A DNA stretch of 42,325 bases from JAJDOJ01 sp034722015 (lineage in GTDB: Bacteria > Pseudomonadota > Gammaproteobacteria > JAJDOJ01), in NCBI GenBank assembly GCA_034722015.1, contig JAYENI010000038.1, positions 1 to 42,325 of the forward strand, in the 5' to 3' direction. The translations under genes and the position numbers were made by a program. Positions 1-8,572 of this stretch are shown here, one piece after another (the first letter of the stretch is position 1; each line of letters opens with the position of its first letter). The notes under the pieces are model-generated. The model saw nothing but the letters and a program-made list of their open reading frames with translations. It did no database searches and had not been told where the DNA came from.

Positions 1-2
1 AC

Positions 3-1295
3 TATCTGCGCGAAGGCTCGAACGTCGGTGATCTGCAGGTCAACCTGGTGGACAGGCACCACCGCGAGCGCAAGAGCCACGAGGTGGCGCTGGCCGTACG
101 AGGGCCACTGCAGGAGATTGCGCTTCGACACGACGGCAACGCAAAGATCGTGGAGATCCCGCCGGGCCCGCCGGTACTGTCTCCCCTGGTGGGCGAGATC
201 TATGGCATCAACTACGATGGTCAGGTCGATGTGGCCCGCGAGGTGCGTGCGGTGTTCGAGAATACCCCGGATATCGTCGACGTCGACGACTCGGTCGAGG
301 TCGACGCGGACAAGATCGTCGTCGTGGTCAATCGCAGCAAGGCAGCGCGTCTCGGCGTAGCGCAGACCAGTATCTCCGAGGCACTTGCGACGGTCCTGAC
401 CGGGGAGGACGTCAGCTATTTGCATGGGGCCAACATCAAGTACGCCGTACCCATTCGTGTGGAGTACAGCGAGGCGGACAAGGCGGACCTGGAGCAGGTC
501 CTTTCGCTCAGGGTGCGGTCCGATTCAGGCGCTCTGGTGCCGCTGTCCGAGGTGGTCGAAGTCGTTCGCACCCACCGTGAACACAGCATCTACCACAAGG
601 ACCTGTTGCCGGTGGTCTACGTTACCGGCGACATGGCGGGCGAGACCGACAGCCCGCTGTACGGGCAATTCGAGATCGTGGACACCCTGAGCGAGCGGCT
701 CGGCCTGCCTCAGTGGTTTACGTCCCAGCCGGACAATCCCTACGAATACAGTCTGAAATGGGACGGGGAGTGGCAGGTTACCTACGAAACGTTCCGGGAC
801 ATGGGGATCGCCTATGCCGTGGGGCTGGTGCTGATCTACCTGCTGGTGGTGGCACAGTTCCGCTCCTATGTGGTGCCGCTGGTCATCATGGCCCCGATCC
901 CTCTGACCATCATCGGTGTTCTGCCGGGTCACGCCCTGCTCGGCGCCCAGTTCACCGCGACATCGATGATCGGTATGATCGCCCTGGCCGGCATCATTGT
1001 CAGAAACTCGATCCTGCTGGTGGATTTCATCAATCAGCAGGTACGCGAAGGGGTCGCCTTCGAGCAGGCCGTCGTGCGCTCGGCCGCGGTACGCGCCAAG
1101 CCGATCGTGTTGACGGGGCTCGCAGCCATGGCGGGTGCGGTTTTCATACTCGACGACCCGATCTTCTCCGGTTTGGCGGTTTCCCTTCTGTTCGGGCTTC
1201 TGGTCTCCACCGTGCTGACACTCGTGGTGATACCCGTGGTGTACTACGGGGTGATGCACGGTCGGGTGGGCTGGATCCGGTCGGCGACAGCTTGA
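3..1295 (+). CDS. RND-family efflux permease, C-terminal part (5' truncated by window)
   Basis: The open frame enters from the window edge and ends at 1295, leaving about 430 residues of an inner-membrane proton-driven RND pump (AcrB/MdtB-like superfamily). The first ~230 residues are the periplasmic porter/docking region. They are followed by about five hydrophobic segments, beginning near residue 260, that match the last membrane helices of the family. The signature GIIVRNSILLVDF and the short loop with AVRAKPIVLTGLAAMAG are typical of RND permeases. The usual protein is over 1000 residues, so more than half lies upstream of the window. The membrane-fusion partner is expected further upstream but is not visible. 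Drug versus metal specificity cannot be decided because the proton-relay helix 4 is outside the window. The first in-frame GTG (48) is internal and not the real start. Confidence 0.9.
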   Translation, partial: YLREGSNVGDLQVNLVDRHHRERKSHEVALAVRGPLQEIALRHDGNAKIVEIPPGPPVLSPLVGEIYGINYDGQVDVAREVRAVFENTPDIVDVDDSVEVDADKIVVVVNRSKAARLGVAQTSISEALATVLTGEDVSYLHGANIKYAVPIRVEYSEADKADLEQVLSLRVRSDSGALVPLSEVVEVVRTHREHSIYHKDLLPVVYVTGDMAGETDSPLYGQFEIVDTLSERLGLPQWFTSQPDNPYEYSLKWDGEWQVTYETFRDMGIAYAVGLVLIYLLVVAQFRSYVVPLVIMAPIPLTIIGVLPGHALLGAQFTATSMIGMIALAGIIVRNSILLVDFINQQVREGVAFEQAVVRSAAVRAKPIVLTGLAAMAGAVFILDDPIFSGLAVSLLFGLLVSTVLTLVVIPVVYYGVMHGRVGWIRSATA

Positions 1296-1414
1296 GCGGA
1301 CGGGGTTCTGCGATAGTCGCCACAGCGAGCCGTTGCGATGTTAAGATATTGCGCAAGTAGAACGGACCGGGGGCCGGCATTTTGCCCTCGTCTCCGCAAC
1401 CATCAGCGTTCGAT

Positions 1415-1526
<112 letters not shown>

Positions 1527-1738
1527 GCCTCTTATCGAAGGACATGGCGGTGGTCGACGGATTTCCTGCCGCGTGTTCCCGACGGAGTCCTCCGGCGTAG
1601 CGTGACCACAAGAGATTCCGGATCGAGTGCCAGGCCCCGACGAGTCGACAGGCCCGCGACGCGCACCGACACCGGTTCCGGAACAGTGTCCAGGCCGGTT
1701 CCTGTCGTTCCGGCAACCCAATCGCAACGGTTCAATCG

Positions 1739-3403
1739 ATGTCCTATCAGGTACTGGCTCGCAAGTGGCGACCGGCCACATTCGAACAGATGGTCGGGCA
1801 GGGGCACGTGCTGCGCGCACTGGCGAATGCCCTGGACCAGGAGCGCCTGCACCACGCCTATCTCCTCTCGGGTACTCGTGGCGTCGGCAAGACGACGCTC
1901 GGCCGCATCTTTGCCAAGTGTCTGAACTGTGAAACGGGGATTACCTCGACACCCTGCGGGAAGTGCGAGGCCTGTCGCGACGTGGACGCAGGCAGGTTCG
2001 TCGATCTGATCGAGGTCGATGCGGCATCCCGCACGGGCGTGGACGACACTCGCGAACTGCTCGACAACGTGCAGTACACCCCGGCTCGCGGTCGCTACAA
2101 GGTGTACCTCATCGACGAGGTGCACATGCTGTCGACGCATAGCTTCAACGCCCTGTTGAAGACGCTGGAGGAGCCCCCGCCGCACGTGAAGTTTCTCCTG
2201 GCCACGACCGAGCCGCAGAAGCTTCCGGTTACCGTGCTGTCGCGCTGTCTGCAGTTCAATTTGAAGCGATTGTCTCCGGCGATGATCTCCGACTATCTCG
2301 GGCGTGTTCTCGAGGCCGAGGAAACACCCTTCGACACAGAGGCCCTGGAATTGCTGGCGCGGGCAGCCGACGGCAGTATGCGCGACGCACTCAGTCTCCT
2401 GGATCAGGCCATCTCCTTCGGGGACGGCGTCGTGCGTGCGACCGAGGTGACCGAGATGCTGGGGTGGGCGCCGCGTGCGGCGTTGCTCGGCCTGGTTCGG
2501 GCCGTGGGGGAGCGGGACGCCACGCGGGTACTGGGGGCAACCGCCGCACTCGCCGAACAGGGGGTTGACCTCGAGGGCGTTCTGGGTGACCTGGCGGATT
2601 CGTTCTATCGCGCTGCGGTGATACGGCAGGCGCCGGAACTTGCGTCGTCGGTCTATGCGGATGATGCCCTCGCGAAGTCCCTGGCGGCGTCGTTCTCCGA
2701 GGAAGACATACAGTTGCACTACCAGATCGCGCTGCACGGGCGCCGGGATTTTCCCTGGGCGCCGGACCCGCGAAGCGGTCTCGAGATGACCCTGCTGCGA
2801 ATGCTGGCCTTCCGGCCCTTCGAGCAGCCCGCGGATTATCCACGTGCCCGACCGGCGGCGGTTCCGGCCGCGGTAAGTGAGCCACCGGGCCCGGAGAACG
2901 GGTCGCACGGTGCAATACACAAGAAAAGCGAAGCCGGCCCGGCGCAGCCGTCCCGGGTAGAGTTGAAGCATCAGGCCCCGGGTTCTGTGCAGTCCACTCC
3001 GGTAGGTCCGCGCGAGCCGGATCGGGAAACCGATTGGCCCACTCTCATGACCCGGCTCGGGTTGAAGGGCGTGGCCTATGCGCTGGCGAGCAATTGCAGT
3101 GCCGCGGGTCGGGAAGGAGACGTGTTTCGGCTCGTCCTGGAAGAGCAGCATTCGGGATTGCGCACGGTAAATGCAGAGCAGCGTCTGGGGCAGGCGCTAC
3201 GCGACTGTCTGGGCGAGAGTGTCCGGTTGCGGATCGAAACGGGCACGCATGGCTCGGACACCCCCGCAGAGGTGGCTCGCCGTGACCAGGCGGCGCGCCA
3301 GCAATCGGCGGTGCAGTCGGTGGAGGAAGATCCCCTGGTCAAGGGTTTGCAGGCATCGTTCGGTGCGCGGATCGTCCCCGATTCGATAGAACCGATAGAC
3401 TGA
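1739..3403 (+). CDS. dnaX: DNA polymerase III subunits gamma and tau
   Basis: This is the clamp-loader ATPase of the replicative polymerase, 554 residues. It begins with the family N-terminus MSYQVLARKWRPATF. Walker A is GTRGVGKT at residues 45-52, a zinc-binding cysteine set lies at C61, C64, C73, C76 and C79, Walker B is DEVH at 126-129, and an SRC arginine-finger motif lies near residue 170. The C-terminal half contains a low-complexity Pro/Glu/Arg linker at about 365-430, then the tau-specific domain that contacts the polymerase alpha subunit and DnaB. I saw no A-AAA-AAG slippery heptamer, so there is no visible support for an E. coli-style frameshift making gamma. The start ATG has no strong ribosome-binding site. 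It is the first gene of the dnaX-ybaB-recR group. Confidence 0.97.
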   Translation: MSYQVLARKWRPATFEQMVGQGHVLRALANALDQERLHHAYLLSGTRGVGKTTLGRIFAKCLNCETGITSTPCGKCEACRDVDAGRFVDLIEVDAASRTGVDDTRELLDNVQYTPARGRYKVYLIDEVHMLSTHSFNALLKTLEEPPPHVKFLLATTEPQKLPVTVLSRCLQFNLKRLSPAMISDYLGRVLEAEETPFDTEALELLARAADGSMRDALSLLDQAISFGDGVVRATEVTEMLGWAPRAALLGLVRAVGERDATRVLGATAALAEQGVDLEGVLGDLADSFYRAAVIRQAPELASSVYADDALAKSLAASFSEEDIQLHYQIALHGRRDFPWAPDPRSGLEMTLLRMLAFRPFEQPADYPRARPAAVPAAVSEPPGPENGSHGAIHKKSEAGPAQPSRVELKHQAPGSVQSTPVGPREPDRETDWPTLMTRLGLKGVAYALASNCSAAGREGDVFRLVLEEQHSGLRTVNAEQRLGQALRDCLGESVRLRIETGTHGSDTPAEVARRDQAARQQSAVQSVEEDPLVKGLQASFGARIVPDSIEPID

Positions 3404-3462
3404 CGGGGCGGGTGAATGGTGATGACAGGAAGGTGTTGGATGGACCGGAAAACAGGTGACAT

Positions 3463-3783
3463 ATGAAAGGCGGACTCGGCAACCTGATGAAGCAGGCGCA
3501 GAAGATGCAATCCGAGATGGCCAGGGCGCAGGAGGAACTCGCCCGGGCCGAGATCTCGGGACAGGCCGGTGGCGGACTGGTATCGGTGGTGATGAACGGA
3601 AAGCATGAGGTCAGGCGCGTCAGTGTGGACGACAGCCTGCTACAGGACGACAAGGACATGCTGGAGGACCTGATTGCGGCGGCGATCAATGACGCCGTCC
3701 ACAAGGTGGAGCAGGAAATGAAGGACCGGTTTTCCGGGCTCGCTTCGGGCATGGGTTTGCCGCCCGGCATGAAGCTGTTCTGA
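3463..3783 (+). CDS. ybaB: YbaB/EbfC family nucleoid-associated protein
   Basis: A 106-residue small dimeric DNA-binding protein of the YbaB/EbfC family. The N-terminus GGLGNLMKQAQKMQ with a long helix (residues 5-35), the central beta region VSVVMNGKHEVRRV and the helical GMGLPPGMKLF tail are characteristic. It lies 59 bp after dnaX and 64 bp before recR, the usual conserved order, so the three are probably co-transcribed. The family binds DNA and has been linked to nucleoid structure and to recombination functions with RecR; the exact job here is inferred only from family and position. Confidence 0.93.
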   Translation: MKGGLGNLMKQAQKMQSEMARAQEELARAEISGQAGGGLVSVVMNGKHEVRRVSVDDSLLQDDKDMLEDLIAAAINDAVHKVEQEMKDRFSGLASGMGLPPGMKLF

Positions 3784-3847
3784 GGCGGTACTGCATCTCC
3801 CGACCGCCTCCCGGCGTGCCGGGCGCCGTCGGGCGGGACGGTAATCC

Positions 3848-4444
3848 ATGAGCGGGTCGTCACTGATACAGGAACTGATCGAGGCGTTGAAATGTCTCCC
3901 GGGCGTCGGGGACAAGACGGCGCAGCGCATGACCTTCCATCTGCTGGAGCGGGACCGGGAGGGCGCCAGATTGCTCGCCGGACGACTCGCTGACGCGGTC
4001 GAGAGGGTCGGCCACTGCGGGCGTTGCCGGACGCTGTCCGAACACACCACCTGTGCAATGTGTGCCAGTCCCGGCCGCCGTCAGGACCAGTTATGCGTGG
4101 TGGAGAGTCCGGCGGATGTCATGGCGCTCGACGCCAGCACAGGGTTTCGCGGGCAGTTTTTCGTCCTCATGGGGCGCCTGTCCCCACTCGACGGGATCGG
4201 GCCGGACGAGATCGGGCTGGATGTACTGGAAGCGCGTCTTGACGAGGGTGAAATCGAGGAAGTGATCCTTGCGACCAACCCGACGGTAGAAGGGGAAGTC
4301 ACCGCCCACGTCCTGGGCGAGATGGCGCAGAAGCGGGGCATCCGCAGTACGCGGTTGGCGCAGGGCGTACCGATCGGTGGAGAACTGGAGTACCTGGACG
4401 GTTCGACGCTGGCACAGGCGCTCGATGACAGAAGGGACTATTGA
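3848..4444 (+). CDS. recR: Recombination mediator protein RecR
   Basis: A 198-residue RecR that acts with RecF and RecO to load RecA onto SSB-coated gaps. The helix-hairpin-helix region with LPGVGDKTAQRMTFHLL covers residues 17-33, a C4 zinc finger is formed by C57, C60, C69 and C72, and a Toprim domain from about residue 81 starts LCVVESPADVMALD and contains the conserved region around HVLGEMA and GVPIGGELEYLDGSTL. Length is that of the family. It is the last gene of the dnaX-ybaB-recR run and converges on rsgA. A perfect 16-bp GC palindrome lies 13 bp after its stop codon. Confidence 0.97.
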   Translation: MSGSSLIQELIEALKCLPGVGDKTAQRMTFHLLERDREGARLLAGRLADAVERVGHCGRCRTLSEHTTCAMCASPGRRQDQLCVVESPADVMALDASTGFRGQFFVLMGRLSPLDGIGPDEIGLDVLEARLDEGEIEEVILATNPTVEGEVTAHVLGEMAQKRGIRSTRLAQGVPIGGELEYLDGSTLAQALDDRRDY

Positions 4445-4456
4445 CATTCCCGCGGT

Positions 4457-4472
4457 CGGCGGCCGGCCGCCG
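4457..4472. other. Perfect 16-bp GC palindrome between convergent recR and rsgA
   Basis: CGGCGGCCGGCCGCCG reads the same on both strands. It lies in the 122-bp gap between the convergent ends of recR and rsgA. No T-run follows on either strand, so it is not a classical intrinsic terminator. It could still act as a folded transcript end. Confidence 0.35.
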
Positions 4473-4566
4473 GCTAGCCTGGCACGCTGTTGAGAATCCT
4501 CCGGGTGGCAAGTTACGCCGATTGTCTCCTTGTCTCGCACTTGCCTGAGACTTTTTCATCTGTCTG

Positions 4567-5493
4567 CTAACCGCTCTCCCGCATCGCGGCCAGGCATTCA
4601 TGATAACTCGCCAGACGATCCGCCTGGATCCGTCCCTCTTCGGCGGCGCGCAACACGGCGCAACCCGGTTCCACGGTGTGGGTGCAGTTGTGAAACCGGC
4701 AGTGGCCGGCGCAGGGCGAGATTTCCCTAAATCCTGTCTCGATCTGGTCCAGCGTCCGGAGTGGGGGATCGAAACTTCGCACACCCGGCGAATCGATCAG
4801 GCGCCCGCCCTCGGGCGTGTGATACATCACCGAACGGCTGGTTGTGTGGCGACCGTGACGGCCTGACTTTCCCAACGCCCCGGTGCGTATGTCCAGATGC
4901 GGATGCAGCGCCTTGATCAGCGAGGATTTACCAACACCGGATTGCCCGACGAAGATGCTCGTCTTGCCGGACAAGAGGTTTTCCAGGGTACTGGTGTGAA
5001 GCTCGTTTCGGGCACTGCACCGGACTACCGGATACCCCAGGTCGGCGTACAGGGCGAGTTTCCGGTCCGTATCGGCATCGCCGGATCCGAGATCGGTTTT
5101 GTTGTAGATCACCGCACAGTCGGCCCCCAGGTTTTCCGCGCTCGCGATGTAGCGGTCCACGAGTTTCCAGTCCGGTACGGGTGTGTGGGCGGTGACGACC
5201 AGCAACTGGTCCACGTTGGCCGCTACGACGCGTCGGCGACCGCGTTTGTCCGTGCGGGCCAGTTCGTTCGTTCTGTCCCGTACCGCGTTGACGACGCAGT
5301 CGCCGCCCGCCGTGCGGCGCCAGACCACCCGGTCGCCGCAAACCACATAATCAAGTCGACGCCGTGAGCTGCACCGATGCGAGTCGCCGGTTTCGGTCAT
5401 CACGATCAGCTCCGCACCGAATCGGGTGACGACGAAGCCTTCGAGATCCGTGTCTTCCCGTTTTGCCGGGGCGGGAGGCGGCGGCCGGGGCAC
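4567..5493 (-). CDS. rsgA: Small ribosomal subunit biogenesis GTPase RsgA
   Basis: A circularly permuted GTPase that assists late maturation of the 30S subunit. An OB-fold (VVTRFGAELIVM ... CGDRVVWRR) is followed by the GTPase motifs in permuted order: NKTD first, then GQSGVGKSS, then DSPG. A C-terminal zinc module PCAGHCRFHNCTH closes the protein. The frame is open far upstream into the cytochrome gene, but the homologous part begins near DLEGFVVTRFG. I therefore place the start at GTG 5493, just after the cytochrome stop, giving 308 residues; E. coli RsgA is about 350, so a start inside the cytochrome gene cannot be excluded. No clear Shine-Dalgarno sequence is seen, which suggests translational coupling to the upstream cytochrome gene. 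The pairing of rsgA with divergent orn is conserved in gammaproteobacteria. Confidence 0.92.
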   Translation of the reverse strand: MPRPPPPAPAKREDTDLEGFVVTRFGAELIVMTETGDSHRCSSRRRLDYVVCGDRVVWRRTAGGDCVVNAVRDRTNELARTDKRGRRRVVAANVDQLLVVTAHTPVPDWKLVDRYIASAENLGADCAVIYNKTDLGSGDADTDRKLALYADLGYPVVRCSARNELHTSTLENLLSGKTSIFVGQSGVGKSSLIKALHPHLDIRTGALGKSGRHGRHTTSRSVMYHTPEGGRLIDSPGVRSFDPPLRTLDQIETGFREISPCAGHCRFHNCTHTVEPGCAVLRAAEEGRIQADRLASYHECLAAMRESG

Positions 5494-5507
5494 GTCGCGC
5501 GGGGTGG

Positions 5508-5816
5508 TCAGGGCGAGGGAAACTTGTAGTAGGCGCTGTTGAGGTAGGTGACGAGATCGTCGATGTCGTTGTCGAACAACTTCAGGCCCTGCGCAGTCTC
5601 GCAGCGTCTCACCTGTTTCTGTAGTTCCTGTATGTTCGTCATTCGCCTGTCCTTGCGCGTGTACAGGATCGAGCCGTCGCCACCCGTCATGCCGACATGG
5701 CAGGCGGTACAATGCGCATCGTGCAGTTGCTTTCCTTTCGCGGGGTCACCGGCCCATGCGGTGGACAGCGTGAAAGCGGTCATGGCCAAACCCGCGATTG
5801 CGAGGTGCGTCTTCAT
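5508..5816 (-). CDS. Small exported monohaem cytochrome c
   Basis: A 102-residue protein with a cleavable signal peptide (residues 1-22, ending STAWA) and one haem c attachment site CTACH at 36-40. Met43 or Met59 could be the second axial ligand; the region LYTRKDRRM resembles small class I cytochromes c of proteobacteria. It is predicted to be a soluble periplasmic electron carrier. ATG 5816 is chosen over the adjacent TTG at 5819; a GGAG lies 9 bp upstream. The gene ends 15 bp before the proposed rsgA start and is probably co-transcribed with it, which is functionally unrelated. Its electron donor and acceptor are unknown; the sulfur-oxidising lifestyle suggested by the sox genes offers possible partners, but this is inference. 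Confidence 0.88.
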   Translation of the reverse strand: MKTHLAIAGLAMTAFTLSTAWAGDPAKGKQLHDAHCTACHVGMTGGDGSILYTRKDRRMTNIQELQKQVRRCETAQGLKLFDNDIDDLVTYLNSAYYKFPSP

Positions 5817-6004
5817 CAATATTAACTCCGCAGTTGGGTTTACTCACTCATGGATGAGCCGAACGGCATAATATTGTACGCTGTGCCCACGATTGAGGGG
5901 TGATTTGCTGTCCTGGCCTCGATGAGGTGCCGCGCCGTGCGGCCCGTGCCGACGCATTGCGAAACTCGGGGTGATTCTACCCCCGCCTTTTCCCGGGAGG
6001 AATT

Positions 6005-6550
6005 TTGGATTCCGAAAACCTGATCTGGATCGACCTTGAAATGACGGGGCTGGACACCGTCAGGGATTCGATAATCGAGATTGCCACCATCGTTACGGAC
6101 AAGCGTCTGAACGAGGTCGCCGCCGGGCCGGTCATCGCCGTCCATCAGAATGCTGACGTCATCGCGGGGATGGATGAGTGGAATACGCGCCAGCACACCA
6201 AATCGGGCCTGCTCGACCGCGTCCGTTCCAGCCCCCACACTCATGCCGATGCAGAGGCCTCCACGCTGGAGTTTCTCAGCCGTTTTGTTCCGGAAGGAAC
6301 CTCGCCCATGTGCGGCAACAGCATTTGCCAGGATCGCAGGTTTCTTGCGCGCGAAATGCCTTCTCTGGAGGCGTATTTCCACTACCGGAACCTGGATGTC
6401 AGCACGGTGAAGGAACTTGCGAGGCGCTGGGCCCCGGACGTGGCCCGGGGTTTCAACAAGGATTCCCAGCACCTGGCGCTGCAGGACATCCGGGACTCGA
6501 TCGCCGAGTTGAAGTACTACCGAAAACGGTTCCTCAACATCGCGCAGTAG
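6005..6550 (+). CDS. orn: Oligoribonuclease
   Basis: A 181-residue DEDDh 3'-5' exonuclease that degrades 2-5 nt RNA fragments, including pGpG from cyclic-di-GMP turnover. D10 and E12 lie in IDLEMTGL, a further Asp lies in CQDRRF, and the C-terminal His and Asp are in HLALQDIRDS. The length matches E. coli Orn (181). The start is TTG 6005, with a strong GGGAGG ribosome-binding site 5 bp upstream; no ATG fits. It is divergent from the cytochrome-rsgA pair, as orn is from rsgA in E. coli, and converges on nadB. Confidence 0.97.
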   Translation: MDSENLIWIDLEMTGLDTVRDSIIEIATIVTDKRLNEVAAGPVIAVHQNADVIAGMDEWNTRQHTKSGLLDRVRSSPHTHADAEASTLEFLSRFVPEGTSPMCGNSICQDRRFLAREMPSLEAYFHYRNLDVSTVKELARRWAPDVARGFNKDSQHLALQDIRDSIAELKYYRKRFLNIAQ

Positions 6551-6588
6551 CAAGACGCCGGAATGCGGGCTTGCCAGGCTCTTTCCTG

Positions 6589-8172
6589 CTAGTCCGGGGT
6601 CAATACGGTGTCGACGTGGTCCAGTCGGCGGTCGCTTTCCGGAAAGTCCAGTGTGTAGTGCAGTCCTCTGCTTTCCTGACGGCCCAACGCCGAGCGGATG
6701 ATGAGGTCGGCGACCAGCGCGAGATTGCGTAGCTCGATGAGATCCCCGGTCACCCGGAAGTTGCTGTAATACTCGTCGATCTCGCCGAAGAGCAGATCGA
6801 CGCGACGCTTGGCGCGTTGCAGTCGCTTGGTGGTCCGCACGATGCCGACGTAGTCCCACATGAACCGCCGCAGTTCGTCCCAGTTGTGCGAGATGACGAC
6901 CAGCTCGTCGGAGTCGGTGACCCTGGATTCGTCCCAGGGTGGTATGTCGAACCCGGGCTCCGGCTCGTCGAGGCGGTTGGAGATCTGTTCTGCGGCAATC
7001 TTGCCGAATACCACGCACTCCAGCAGCGAATTGCTCGCCATCCGGTTAGCGCCGTGCAGCCCCGTGTGCGCCACTTCCCCCACTGCGTACAAGTTGTCCA
7101 CGTCGGTTCGCCCGTCGAGTCCGGTCATGACACCCCCGCAGGTATAGTGCGCCGCGGGTACGACCGGAATGGGTTCCTGGGTGAGGTCGAATCCGAACTC
7201 CAGGCAGCGACGGTAGACATTCGGGAAGTGGCCGGTAATGAACCCCGCGCTCCGGCGGCTGATGTCCAGGTACACACAGTCCGCGCCCAGACGCTTCATC
7301 TCGTGGTCGATCGCGCGCGCCACGATGTCCCTGGGCGCCAGTTCTCCCCTGGCGTCGAACCGGTCCATAAACGGAACACCATCGGGAAGCAAAAGCCGGC
7401 CACCCTCTCCTCGCACCGCCTCCGTGATCAGGAACGATTTCGCACTCGGGTGATACATGCAGGTGGGGTGGAACTGATTGAATTCCATATTCGCCACCCT
7501 GCATCCGGCCCGCCAGGCCATGGCGATCCCGTCACCGGATGACGTGTCGGGGTTGCTGGTATAGAGATAAACCTTGCTGGCGCCGCCGGTTGCCAGCACG
7601 ACGAACCGGGCGGCAACGGCCTGTACGATGCCTTTCCCGCGATCCAGGACGTACGCCCCGATACAGCGGTTCTCACGATGCTTCAGCTTGCGCGTGGTGA
7701 CCAGATCGATCGCGATGTGGTCTTCGTACAGATCGATATTGGGGTGGTTTCGGGCCTGTGAGACCAGTGTGTTCTCAATTCTTCTGCCGGTCGCGTCGGC
7801 AGCGTGTACCACGCGGCGGTGACGATGGCCGCCCTCGCGCGTCAAATGAAGGTGCCCCTGATCTTCGGTGAAATTCACACCGAGATCGACGAGCCAGCGG
7901 ATACTCTCGCTGCCGTGGGCAACGGTCAGGCGCACAGTATCTTCATGGCATAGCCCGGCGCCGGCGCCCATGGTGTCCTCCACGTGCGCCTCGACGGTAT
8001 CTTCCGGGTCGATCACCGCAGAGATCCCGCCCTGCGCATAGTAGGTGCTGCCTTCAGTGACTGCGTCCTTGGCGATGACCGCCACCCGGGCATTCCGGGC
8101 AAGATGCAGGGCAATCGACAGGCCGGCGGCGCCGCTGCCGATTACGAGGACATCACAGGGTTGTTTGGTCAC
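6589..8172 (-). CDS. nadB: L-aspartate oxidase
   Basis: A 527-residue flavoenzyme that oxidises L-aspartate to iminoaspartate, the first step of NAD synthesis. The FAD-binding dinucleotide fold is at the N-terminus (VLVIGSGAAGLSIALHLA, residues 8-25). The succinate dehydrogenase/fumarate reductase-like motifs follow: YAQGGISAV near 46, HTGLHGANRMASNSLLEC near 370-390 and the helical C-terminal domain. The start is GTG 8172. It is divergent from rpoE across a 400-bp gap, the same arrangement as in E. coli and Pseudomonas. nadA and nadC are not in the window. Confidence 0.97.
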   Translation of the reverse strand: MTKQPCDVLVIGSGAAGLSIALHLARNARVAVIAKDAVTEGSTYYAQGGISAVIDPEDTVEAHVEDTMGAGAGLCHEDTVRLTVAHGSESIRWLVDLGVNFTEDQGHLHLTREGGHRHRRVVHAADATGRRIENTLVSQARNHPNIDLYEDHIAIDLVTTRKLKHRENRCIGAYVLDRGKGIVQAVAARFVVLATGGASKVYLYTSNPDTSSGDGIAMAWRAGCRVANMEFNQFHPTCMYHPSAKSFLITEAVRGEGGRLLLPDGVPFMDRFDARGELAPRDIVARAIDHEMKRLGADCVYLDISRRSAGFITGHFPNVYRRCLEFGFDLTQEPIPVVPAAHYTCGGVMTGLDGRTDVDNLYAVGEVAHTGLHGANRMASNSLLECVVFGKIAAEQISNRLDEPEPGFDIPPWDESRVTDSDELVVISHNWDELRRFMWDYVGIVRTTKRLQRAKRRVDLLFGEIDEYYSNFRVTGDLIELRNLALVADLIIRSALGRQESRGLHYTLDFPESDRRLDHVDTVLTPD

Positions 8173-8572
8173 TGTGCGGATCGGGAGTGAAAGCGCTGAC
8201 TATTCTGGCACATTCGCCTGACCTTCACTATTCGCCCGGGAAAATCTCGCTCTCCCACCATGCGCGCATGCGATCCCGTGCGCCTGAACCCGACGGGCTC
8301 CCGGAATGCCTTGCGACCCCCAACGACGTCCGCCCCCGGATGATCCCGCAGGGAGAGCGCCTCGTGTCGTGCATGTCTGTACAATGTCGGGTTTTGGGGC
8401 AAGGTCCATTGGCGGCCAATATAGCTGACCAGGTCCGGAAGCGTTGTCGGGTGGGGTGAACAGGAACGCCGCGCAGGCCGCAGAGAAATTATTGCGATCA
8501 AGGTGAGAACTCAAACCGGGGTGATCTGTCAATTAAGTGTAGGCGCAGGGATGCGCCCGCTTGTGAGGGGGC
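8173..8572. other. nadB-rpoE divergent intergenic region (400 bp)
   Basis: There is no convincing gene in this interval; three overlapping reading frames of 90-110 codons occur but show no protein-like composition or ribosome-binding sites. It must hold the promoters of nadB (leftward) and rpoE (rightward). The only motif I can support is a sigma-E-like site near the rpoE end, listed separately. Confidence 0.6.
8507..8533 (+). promoter_or_regulatory. Candidate sigma-E autoregulatory promoter of rpoE
   Basis: GAACTC at 8507-8512, a 16-bp spacer, then TCAAT at 8529-8533 resembles the sigma-E/AlgU consensus GAACTT-N16-TCTGA/TCAAA. It is 39 bp upstream of the rpoE start codon, where autoregulatory promoters of this sigma family are usually found. 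Both boxes have mismatches, so this is a candidate only. Confidence 0.4.

Noticed and set aside
2915..2935. A run of A residues in dnaX (AAGAAAAGC) as a frameshift site for the gamma subunit.
   Set aside because: It is not an X-XXY-YYZ slippery heptamer and no following stop and hairpin combination was evident.
1532..3151. A 539-codon minus-strand open frame opposite dnaX.
   Set aside because: The plus-strand dnaX is certain. The antisense frame is an effect of high GC and has the Arg/His/Gly-rich composition of a shadow, with no domain.
5840..7018. A 392-codon minus-strand frame across orn and the end of nadB.
   Set aside because: It runs antisense to orn and out of frame with nadB, both of which are clear; no domain is present.
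8169..8532. Overlapping 90-110-codon frames in the nadB-rpoE gap.
   Set aside because: They conflict with each other, lack ribosome-binding sites and recognisable domains, and lie where promoters are expected.
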